Source: Tubiluchus corallicola (Eukaryota; Priapulida; Priapulimorpha; Priapulimorphida; Tubiluchidae). From it: a stretch of 64,000 nt of DNA. Positions 1 to 64,000 of the stretch are shown one piece after another. The translations under genes and the position numbers were made by a program. The notes below the pieces were generated by a model. That model had not been told where the DNA came from. It did no database searches and saw nothing but the letters and a program-made list of their open reading frames with translations. Every line of letters starts with the position of its first letter. Position 1 is the stretch's first letter. The DNA lies in NCBI GenBank assembly GCA_030141605.1, contig JAQGDQ010000205.1, positions 312,001 through 376,000 of the forward strand, given 5' to 3'.

Positions 1-837
1 GCCCCACAAGACGTGCTGCAATAAGTGGCAGCCAATTAAACTGGCGGTATGGTACGTCAGCTATTTTTGAAGTATGAAACTTTAAAGCTTTAAATTTCAA
101 AAGACAATTATTTGCCCTGATAATGACAAGCTTTTGACATAACATGTACAATTGGTCTGTTCTGAGAGGGATGCCAACCCCATCTCCTCGCCCACCCTAC
201 CCCCTCACCTCCTGTTGTGCCTGTGACCAGTAAGTACAGTTCACTCATTTTGTCTATCTCTAGCGAATTCCCACCATTATTCGACTTTTACTAGCGATTA
301 ATCAGTCTGACTTCACACTCGCTGTGATTCAGAATTTTCTATCGAGTTTAAACGGTTTTAAATCGTAGAAATAAAGCTATGGTTTCCGCCGTAAGTTAAC
401 GGGAAATTAAGCGCCGTCTACCGAGATTTATTTGAATTACACAGTGTGCTATTTACCGCATGACTTGGTACCTGGGATTTAATAAGGAGTTAGGGTGAAT
501 GATAAAGTATTAATCATAGTTCCTGCCTCCTGGTGAAAAACAATCACATGAAACAATGAAGCATTGAAATTATGACGCCAATGAAGCGCAAATATTTGTG
601 GGAGCTTGGCTGATGGTAAACATTAGGGGACTTAATTAAGGCGATTTTAATCTCCCCTTAAACGACGTAAGTTTGTAGATGGATGGGGCCACCCTGTAGA
701 AGCGTGCTCTTGGTACCACCAAAGTTTAAATGAACAAGGTTAGGTTGAAAGGTTAAGTACAAAGGCGTATAAAGGTCTGCATTTACATATAAACCAAATG
801 GAAAAAACTGTAGCGATTAAAACGAAAAAAATCTCAC
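1..837. other. Possible intron or 3' flank, no exon assigned
   Basis: AT-rich sequence below the last supported exon of the secreted precursor. A short open stretch after an acceptor-like TTCTACAG near 681-682 on the minus strand could be a terminal exon, but nothing supports it. Confidence 0.3.
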
Positions 838-4666
<3,829 letters not shown>

Positions 4667-7600
4667 ACTGACTTGTGCGCTACAATGAGCACCAACGACT
4701 GACTGCACAAAAATTGTCTTTATGAAATGCAAGTAGTACTAACAGAAAAAATTTGGGTCTGCGAAAAAATAAAAAATTCCTTTTCCTGCACGTTTTCAGC
4801 TTGTGTATTTCTCAATGGCGCCGTCCTATGAATTTTCTCACCATAACTTCTGCCATTTGCAGCAATTCATAAAATGTATGAGTGGTTTCGAACTATGCAA
4901 TTTATAATCAGTCATTCGTCACAGCTCACAGACTTTGCAACTCTTATTAAGGATCTCTTCTTCACAAACGTTACTGCCTCGTCTCTTTGAAGTTTTCTTC
5001 ACAATATTACCTCTTCTTTACATGATTCATGTTATATGGAAACTTCGCACAAACACAAATTAAGGAAATGGGATCACGAAAAAACAACAACCGCCCTCTC
5101 TAAACACACAACATAAAACTCACTGGCACTATCGTAAAATGGCGACATCCTGGTCCAAACCTTTGGCACTGACCATCGTTTCTGAACAAGGCCATTTGAT
5201 TTCAGAGTGCAATTCAGAGGATCACGATGATTTCTGCCCTGATGTCATGGACAATTGCAGCCGTATCCGTAATCCAATTGACGAGAATCCAGACTGTACA
5301 GTATAAATCATCGAATAGATATTTTCAAGCATCAACACACCACTTGTAACACATTTATCCTTGCGTCCCGATTGTAATAATGCAGTTTTAATACTATGAA
5401 ATTGATTGCTTATGATAACCTAAACTGTAAAGTCAGATTACTATGTTTATTCTCTGTACTCTATTGGAGTAGATTTATCAATCAGCATTTCTATGGATTT
5501 GCCCTCGATAATCATAGTTGTTTAGACGCCCGTTCGTTACTTGTTGTTTCCACTACTAGAAGTTACCTGAGCATATCTCCTCTTAGTACCTTCCCTATTA
5601 CCTGCACAAGGGCACCACAATCAGTGGAGGATTAAAATTCAATAACTGAACGCAGTCAAATGAAATTAGAGTACCTGAATGGTTTTATCAGTTATGAAAT
5701 TCGAGCAAGATCTTGTGCATCCAGAATTAGTACGTAATCAGGAGACGTTGATTTTTTTTCATATGATTTGCTTTGGCAGTCTGCAACACCCATCCACGTG
5801 ACTTTCTTATTGTGGCAGGCCCGCTATCGTATTGTGAAAAGTATTCTCTAAGATGATACACATATTGATGATACAGCCACGTCTGCGTATGCATAATTAT
5901 ATACATCTTTCCTCAGTGAGATTTTAATAAATGAACCATTGCACGACAAATGAAATCACCCAGAAGCAGCGCTCATCCATTTGCTAACCAGACCCGATGT
6001 TCTTCAGTGGTTGAGTGTTACTCGGCACCATTCAGCCATCATTTTTGTCACCCTTTACGACACAAAATTTCTTTAGAAAATTTAATATTGGAATTATGTT
6101 ACTGATTGCTGGGAACCTAGTAGGCCTAATTGAGTTTTTAAGTCTGCGAGGCGGAAAACAGAAACGTTTTCGACACATAGGCGGTGGTCCATAATAATTT
6201 ACAATTTCAGTGTCAAATTTATCATTCAGTGCTCTCAGTATTTAGACATTTTACGCTATAACATTTTTGCATTTTATAAACGGAAACGATTACGTTACGG
6301 GAGTATTTCGGACAATTGAAACCGGAATGTTTGAACTTTCTACCGGAATTCCGATTCGCAGACTCATGCATTTACTTAGCAACACGAGTAAAACAGCTAG
6401 CAAATTAAACCTGCAGCTAAACTGTAAATCAGTAAAGAAATAAAGCACGCTTCATTGCGAGTTCACGCTTATCAAATACACGAGTTTCCAGAAGAACTTG
6501 TCAGAACGGAAATGTAATCTCAGGCCAATTCATAATTGCAAATTTAAAAAAGACAAAATTTTTCATTAAATAAATTATTTTTGCGCTAATAAATTTAATA
6601 GTCGTAACTTATTATATGTTATCCTTTAGTTGCTCTAACAAGTAACAGGTCTGATGACGCTTGATGCCCCTGGCATTGAACTAAACAAAAATCATATAAA
6701 TAAATACTGAAACTATGTTTAAAAATGGGACATCGTAACAGTTTCACAGAGCACAAGAATTTTGATTTTGTAATTCATTTTCGATTTTTTTAAATGATGT
6801 TGTGCAAAACTATTCATTTCTTTGCTGAACGCAATATTTTCTGCTGCATTTTGAGGTAACTTCGTGCGGGCGAAGCTTTGCTAAGAGTAGAACCCGGCAT
6901 TCGCTAGGTCCACGGAAGTCGCAGTGGGCGACCGATTTACTTGTGCAGTGATTTTCCGACGCGTTAGTGTCAAAATTATCCAGGGTAAATTTGTAAAGGT
7001 AAATAAATGTAACTATGCATATGCAAATGTAACTTTTAATTACAAAGAAAGGCTTCGTATTGATTTATATATGAATAATTAAAAATTTTACTGAGGCATT
7101 ATTGATAAAAAAAAATCAGACAAGATACTTAAGGACCTTTTTCGATACGCCGCCTGGTGGTAACTCATTCTGTAAAGCGTCGAGGCATGTGTCTACATGT
7201 CATTGGTCAGCTGTTAATGGAAAGTAATCAGGAAAACACAATTAATTATTCCGAATTAATTGAAATCTGTGCGAATGTTTCTTCTATTCACGTTAACCAA
7301 GATTCACTCTAATGCACGAACATTCCACGCTAGTGATCTACGTCTATCTAACCAATGTACCAATGTCTGCTGAGTGAAATTTGGCGACCTTGTAAACGTT
7401 TCAAAGCAGCATTGGTGAATTGTTAATATTTTGCGTGCAAAATTACACATAGATCACAATCAGTGATGCGTGATCTCAGTGCACAATGCATCACAATGGA
7501 TTGTTTGATTATTTTTTTCAAGGTTCATCTACATCTGCCATTGCCCCGCTTCAAAGCGCCTGTTACAGTCCACTTTGCAAAGTTATGATAACCACCTTGT

Positions 7601-8342
7601 TTTAAAATATTGTCACTTTTCAATGCAAGAATTTCTGTTTTTGGTAACATGACTGTGATTGCGAATTTGTGTTTGCTGCGAGTTACGCTCCGACAGTAAA
7701 CGCGAGCAGCAATACGTTCTCTATTTACTGGGAAAAGTGTCGTGAGTAACTCGCCGAGGTGTTCACACTAGACAGTAACCCGTAAGAAATCAACTCGCAA
7801 CAACTGTCGGAAAGTTTGCAAAAATTTGCCAATAGTAACTGGCAAAGCAGTTCACATTTGCGACATTGCAGTTAGAGAGAAAACTAGCGACACACAACTA
7901 GCTGGTCTGAACGCGCCGTAAAATTCAGTTTTAGGACAAAATGTGCCAGGCAGTATTAAAAAGGCAATACTCATATTATAATGTGTTGAATAGCTACCTA
8001 TTTTATTTACAAATGAAAACTTAGTACTTGATAAAACTAGACTTAAGAACACTACAATTAAATACTCGTAGTTCTACATTATATAATAATAAGCTTGAGA
8101 AAAACTAAAACTATATTCATAGCTAAATATAACTTAAAACAAAAGAATAAGTAAAACGAATTTGTACAATAACTTGTCATTATCTTACCTTTAACTTTCT
8201 AACTGCATTACCTGTGTATTAACAGATATCTTGTCAGTTGCAAAAAGGACACATTTAACTACATTCTTACAGTATAGTTATTTACAAAACAAATTTACAT
8301 AAGCAAGAATAGATATATACATGAAGAAGTGTTATTTGTGAC
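4667..8342. other. Intergenic: T-box 3' flank and upstream region of the secreted precursor gene
   Basis: Mostly plain AT-rich sequence. It holds a 5S-rRNA-like fragment near 5957-6030 and a GC-richer patch near 6855-6960. I see no supported gene. The T-box 3' UTR must begin just below 8343. Confidence 0.5.
5957..6030 (-). repeat. Possible 5S-rRNA-like SINE fragment
   Basis: The minus strand contains GGGTCTGGTTAGCAAATGGA followed by a TCTGGG block, resembling the C-box half of 5S rRNA. It shares the AAATG variant with the copy at 39790-39830. Too diverged to be a functional 5S gene. Confidence 0.35.
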
Positions 8343-22083
<13,741 letters not shown>

Positions 22084-23394
22084 AGCGATGATATTCTCAC
22101 AGACGTATGTTTAACACAAGTGGTCACCTAACACTGCAGGCCCCCCTTACCTGAGCTGAAGGAGCAGTGGCTGCGGCTCATGAATGGAACTCGTTGCTGA
22201 CTGGCTGACCATCAATCGCCTCTTCGATCTGATTTGTTGAGTGACAGCTCTCCCGCTGTGTCTGTCTGCAAACTGCCCGTTGAGCTGGTTCCATTATGTG
22301 GCAAGTTAGCGAAGCTCGTTTGGAACGTTTAATAACTTTTGGCAAAAAGTATTAAAGAGTAATGTAACATAGATTGTCATATTTTTAAATATGACTAAAA
22401 GTGTCTCAGTGTCAACAAACCGCTTCAACTGGCCACATGTTTTTTTTTATAATCACGTTTTTGTATAAGTTCGTTTGCGCTTTCTTTTCTGTTTTTCAGA
22501 TGAAGATAATTCACAATGGAAGACTAAAACGTCGTGTCTTTTCTGCTTTCTCTGCTTATTTATTTTTTATTCTTTTTCTTTTGCTATTGTATCTTCGTGG
22601 CTTCAAGAATTATCCTTTGTGTCTTTTTACCGGTTTTGTCACGAAGGCATATTTATTTCATCACAATTACAAATGCATACCCTCCGCCAAAAATACTAGT
22701 ATTCTGATTAATATTAATTAATTTGAATATAAGTTCATGTCAGTTTTGGTTTAGATTAACATGTCAGAAACGTTTGTAATTCAAAACTACTTTTCAGAAA
22801 TGAAACTTTTTCTCATAAGGCATGATATGAAGAGTGAATGTCACTGGTAAAATGGATGTCGTGTAGGATGGTGAATAATATTATTAAATGGTCGATTGTG
22901 CCAACTATTTCACACAAAATGCCGCACCCTCGAACTGGATACGCCGCGATACTCCTCCTAAAATATACAGCTGGTTGCGTCAGCTTTATGTAGATCTTAC
23001 GCCTTGGTTAATAGACTTCAATAAGTGGACAATAAGGCAAAGAGATTTCCAGCTACGTCACACTGGTCACTCCAGTCTGGTCATTAAGGGTGTGAAAAAC
23101 AAGAATAATTAGACCAGCTCAGACTGTCTGCTGCTGGTGGTTTAGAAAAGCTGTACAGACGTCAAATCTACCATTGTTGTCTTCTGAGAACTTCTTTAAT
23201 CAAAATAACATCTCAATGTTTAGGACACTGGATGTGGTAGTCATTTCTTCAGTTTAATCTCGATCTTTCAATAAACTTCTTACATATTTGCTTAGTAGGC
23301 TTATTTTGCTTTTGATATTTACTTTTCTTTGTCGTTTATCGAATAATTTGCGTACAAGTCCGTAGTATAGAAAGTCGTTACTTCATTTACTTAA

Positions 23395-24050
23395 AAAACG
23401 ACGGGAAAGGGGGTACCTGAAGTAGCTTTCAGAAAAATCGCTTCAAAAAATTATATTACTTTACAGCAATATTCTGCATATATCGTACTCGCGTTAAAAA
23501 GAATTTTTGTTTGTTTTCATTTTAAATCTCCCCGCAATGCTGTTTCGAAGGCGCCATTACATGAGGGCATCACAAAAGTAAATCAGGGGAAGAAAAGGCA
23601 ATGTTAAATTTTATCCCAAAAAAAACGTCCATGCAAATCTATTTTACTTAGCATTTCGCTTACCTGCTGAAAAGACATGTAACCAGAAAGAATAATTTAA
23701 AATATTCGTACCAAGTGATAAAATTTCGCTGACGCACCCTCCAGGGGTGACTAACTAAAAGATGTATTTTTGATCTTATTGACAAGATACAGTAATTTAA
23801 AATTTTACTTAGTAACATGTGTGCTACGAATGCTCTGATTATTTTTTCAAACTTCACACAATGTTATCTAAACTTGTTTAAAACGTCCCATTAAAATCGC
23901 TGTACCTAAAGGTCATCGCGGGAGATTAAATTTACACATTTTATACAGCGCAAGCCCTGCACGCAAAAAGGCTGTGTGTAAGTAGTATAAAATTTCAAGA
24001 CGAACATTTCAAGATTTATGTGTTTTCTTGTGCTTTAAAAAGTATAGGCA
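23395..24050 (-). repeat. 650-bp repeat family, full-length inverted copy
   Basis: Reverse complement of the 11278-11935 copy over its whole length, from GGGGGTACCTGAAGTAGC to GTGTTTTCTTGTGCTTT. Confidence 0.75.
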
Positions 24051-26224
24051 CTGACCACTTTATAAGCACTAGTGTTAAAAGAAGCATTGGGATATGAGCA
24101 ATCAAAACTAATTATGCTGTCCATGTTATTCAACAAAATAATGACAAGCGCCAAAGTGACTCTCGCAAAAAAGTTGTATTTTTAGGTTTAAAATTTTGTT
24201 TTAAAATTGCATTTTTTGGCTGCAAGTTTTCTTTAACCTCAAAGCATACTTATCTATTTCACTCAATAGATCTCTCACTGGAGGAAAGAACATTGATTTA
24301 GTTCACACAAATATTTTTGCCAGATGTTTAATTATAGGCGTAATTCAAGATTTTTTTGCCACATTAAAATTCGACTGCATTGAAGAAAGTGTCTACCTAA
24401 TTAATCATTTACTTATTGAATGCAGAGGCAGAGCCAGGGATTTATCACTGATCAACCAAGCACACAATAGAATCTGCTTCTTTCGCTGACCACGCAAGCA
24501 TTCTCTAGAGCCAAGACTCCAAACAAGTCGTCAAATGTCAACAGCAAAATGCAAGGAGTGCTGTTGTCAAAATAATAATATCACTGTTCTTACCAGTTTT
24601 GTTCGGTTTAACCAGAGAAGAACGATCGTCCTTAAAATCGGGTTCAAATCCAAAACATGTAACTTTATCAAGTGAGAAAATAAAAAAGTCATCGTAACGG
24701 AAACAAAAAATTTAAACTGATAAGTAAATTGATTAAAAGTAAAAGCACGTGGTAGTGTTATGACCATAAAAAATATGGAAAAGTTAATCAAAATAATATG
24801 AAATAAAATAAGAAAACATGTGCCTCTGAATTTGGTCTTTGCAAAGATGCTGAAATTTGAGTTAGACAGATCATAGATGTGTTTGAAACAACATTGCCTA
24901 ATATGGGCTACAAATAGTTAACACTTTCTTCAACTTGCTCCTTGAGACCTCACCAGGTAGTTCTTCAGTTGTACTCAGGTAGTTCAGCTTGAATAAATGA
25001 TTTACACCTAGTCCAGGGCTCACGCGGGCACATATTACCTATGAGAGACAATACTTGCAATCACCTGCATTGTATACATGTAATTAGAGAACAATGGTCT
25101 GCCCAGGTGTGATGAGCTCAACTGGGCGGGCAACCAATCATTGATTAAATCATTCAAGAGCTCTTCAATTAACTATAAAAGTAACATGTTGTTTTTATTC
25201 TTCCTTGCCAGTTTCTACTGTCGTCCCTGATTGACAGGACTGCTCTTAGTTTGTTTTAATATTAACTAGCAGTATGGGAAACCTTCATACAATAATAAAT
25301 ATCAAGTAGAAACTAAAATTTAGGACATAACTGTTTGCTAATGCCTATATAATTGCAATTACAATGCACAAACTGAAGATCTGTTGGTTATGCTGTTATT
25401 GCCTACGTTCTTTTCCGTACTTCCCATAATTATGATTTCCCATATTGAAATTTTTACCACCAAGGAGAGGCACATGCAGTCTTGAGGACAGATTTCTTCT
25501 TTCAAAATTTTGCCTGCCCAGTGTCTACAATAGACGTAATAAGCATAAAATATACACGCCTTCACGCACATGCGCGCGCACACACACACACACGCACATG
25601 ATAGGCTAGTTATTTTAGTCACGGATAAATCTCTTGTACAGGCTGATGTTACTTAATTTTTAAGTGTCAGTAGTTTTCAAATATTTCATTAATCGAATGT
25701 TTTTGTTAGCAACATTAAATAATTAACCGGTACTCAGAATATTCACCCAGTCAGTAGTTATTTCATTAGAACATCAATGTTTTTAATAAACGCAAATGCA
25801 CAATAGTCGCAAATCAGTCGTAAAATTGTACTAAGTTGAAAAGGCCAGTAAATAACTGTCCATTTTGACTTGGATATTAGAATGCTATATACATAAATTG
25901 TATTGTCTATCAGCAGACCAAAGTATAAATAGTCACAAATCAGTCATTATAGGCTTATTCTACTCTGTGTCCTGCTTGTATTTTTGGGCAATATCGTGCT
26001 GTAATCTATACCTATATAACATTGTTTATGTTTCTTTTCGATTCTGTGCAAAGCACCGATAATCCAAACCATTTTGTATATGGCATAGACACAGAGTTAT
26101 CACATACAACTATTTTTATCATTTAGACATAATTTAGAAAGAGTTTCAATTTAGTTCAGCACTATTTAAGAGCTAATATTTGTCGTTATCTGCACATGAA
26201 CATTAAGTTTCTCTCAATTCCTGT

Positions 26225-26433
26225 CCAATGTCATTTTAAATAGAGAATTGGTATGAATTTGCAATGTGGTCTGATACAGGAATCCCCAATGTCATTTTAA
26301 ATAAAGAACTGGTATGAATTTGCGATGTGGTCTGATACAGGTATCTCCACTGTCATTTTAAATAGAGAACTCGTATGAATTTGCGATGTAGTCTGATACA
26401 GGTATCTCCAATGTCATTTTAAATAGAGAACTA
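26225..26433. repeat. 61-bp tandem repeat, about 3.4 copies
   Basis: Copies of the word TGTCATTTTAAATAGAGAAC start about every 61 bp (near 26227, 26288, 26349, 26410) with a few substitutions. Begins 38 bp downstream of the receptor stop codon, so probably in its 3' UTR. Confidence 0.92.
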
Positions 26434-26471
26434 CAGAATTGCTATATTTGCGATTATTTTTAAAGACAGCT

Positions 26472-62953
<36,482 letters not shown>

Positions 62954-64000
62954 CTGCAGAAAAAAGAAACGCATCACTTCAACTAATAAAGATATAAGAA
63001 ACGAAAAACAAGAAGCATGCTATAAGGCACGGACAAATTGTAGCACTTTGCGCTTCTTTTATTTGTGACTTTTTTCTGGCGTCAAAGTGTCACCAAAATA
63101 TTCATTTTATACTCCTCCAATGTCCTCAGTTTTTGCCTTATTTAATATTTGGCTTTTCGTATGATCTCCGTTAATTTTTTACATTAGCATATAATGCGCA
63201 GAAAGCAAATATTAAAATAACATTACTGCCTTTGACCGTTTTGACCATGCTGATTACAAATGTATTATTAAAATAGCACACAGACTCATTTTCGGTTAAA
63301 ACTGAATTGCAGTGGAAAAATTATTGAAACATTATCATCTGAAACAATAAAAACATAAAAAACGTTCTGTCGTCAGTTCAGCGCGCTGCAAGGACCTACT
63401 CGTGCAGCACACGTGGCACATGAGGCTGTTCACCTCGTCCAAAAGCCAGTAATTTGAAGCTGCGCAGACCCTCATAAACAACAGAGACTAATTAACCATA
63501 GTGTTTATAAGAAATTCTGATAAAGGAAATTACCATTTAGCCTGGAACAACTTTGCTAAGAGAGCAATAAAGAATGTCATAATAACTCATTAGTGCACTT
63601 TTCAATTTAGCCGCTAATTAAATTAGTCGGGAACGTTTTTGTGCTGATGTTAGATCCATACAGAGCAAACGTGCTACTACCACGAGCAAAAGCAGAAATC
63701 TTTAAAAACTTCTAAAGCGTAATGTGTATATTCCAGTTCAATTAGTAAATTTTGCTGTGATATTGTGACACCTGACTACAACAGAAATTTGATAAAACCA
63801 TATGCTTAACTTTCTATCATCAATACTCTGTCATTAATGAATTTAATGCATACCTAATTTGTGATTGTGATACAACGTGTGATGTATAGTTCATGTTTAG
63901 CTAAACTAATTAATCAATGCAAATTGGTCGCAGGTGTTGATTGGTGGACACTAATTAACTATTGAGGTTAACTGCTTGGGACTAAAGGTCACTTTATGAC
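62954..64000 (-). other. Receptor intron 5' of the first visible exon
   Basis: About 1 kb of AT-rich sequence with no further LDLa exon. The gene continues past the window. Confidence 0.6.

Larger units (their letters stand above)
22084..26471. other. Intergenic: T-box 5' flank and receptor 3' flank
   Basis: The first 230 bp above the T-box ATG are GC-richer and hold a donor-like CTCAG|GTAAGG at 22151 on the minus strand, possibly a 5' UTR exon edge. Farther on lie the inverted 650-bp repeat, plain AT-rich sequence and the 61-bp tandem array. No supported gene. Confidence 0.6.

Noticed and set aside
630-682. Possible short terminal exon of the secreted precursor after TTCTACAG
   Set aside because: Phase fits, but it adds only about 15 residues before a stop and resembles nothing. 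Insufficient evidence.
22888-23112. 74-codon plus-strand frame with a protein-like composition
   Set aside because: No known motif, no clear splice sites or promoter, and no second exon found. Left out for lack of support.

Overview
This is a window of an animal (metazoan) nuclear genome, almost certainly an invertebrate. The evidence is AT-rich sequence, genes broken into short exons with GT..AG introns of hundreds to thousands of bases, long microsatellites, and many short non-autonomous transposons. No bacterial-style gene, CRISPR array or viral genome is present. The species cannot be named from sequence alone. The large receptor resembles receptors described from molluscs (Lymnaea GRL101) and other invertebrates.

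Every gene I can support lies on the minus strand, so transcription runs from high to low coordinates. (1) 62953 to 26472: the 3' 22 coding exons of a modular G-protein-coupled receptor of the GRL101 / relaxin-receptor-like LGR class. It has ten LDL-receptor class A exons, one cysteine-rich LRR cap, seven leucine-rich-repeat exons, a hinge plus TM1, TM2-6, TM7 and a Ser/Thr-rich tail. The 5' end lies beyond base 64000. The joined partial reading frame is 1171 codons plus stop, with every splice phase agreeing. (2) 22083 to 8343: a complete six-exon T-box transcription factor gene of the T-brain/Eomesodermin class, 478 codons plus stop. (3) 4666 to 838: two exons of a predicted secreted precursor with a signal peptide and a dibasic/furin-like site. 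A prodomain of a metzincin protease is one weak possibility. Its 3' end is unresolved.

The remainder is intron and intergenic DNA with a heavy repeat load. It holds a hAT-like MITE with a perfect 8-bp target duplication (46162-46790), a second hAT-like element carrying a 6/7-mer satellite (50007-50979), two multi-copy repeat families of about 600 and 650 bp, several long foldback elements, four tRNA-like SINE heads, two possible 5S-rRNA-like fragments, and long tri- and tetranucleotide arrays. Two tandem arrays touch gene structure directly. One is a set of about nine ~33-bp copies of an LRR exon's own 3' edge plus 5' splice site (40724-41046). The other is a 61-bp array just downstream of the receptor stop codon (26225-26433), in its probable 3' UTR and also upstream of the T-box gene.

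The receptor and T-box genes have no known shared pathway. They are head-to-tail neighbours about 4.4 kb apart.
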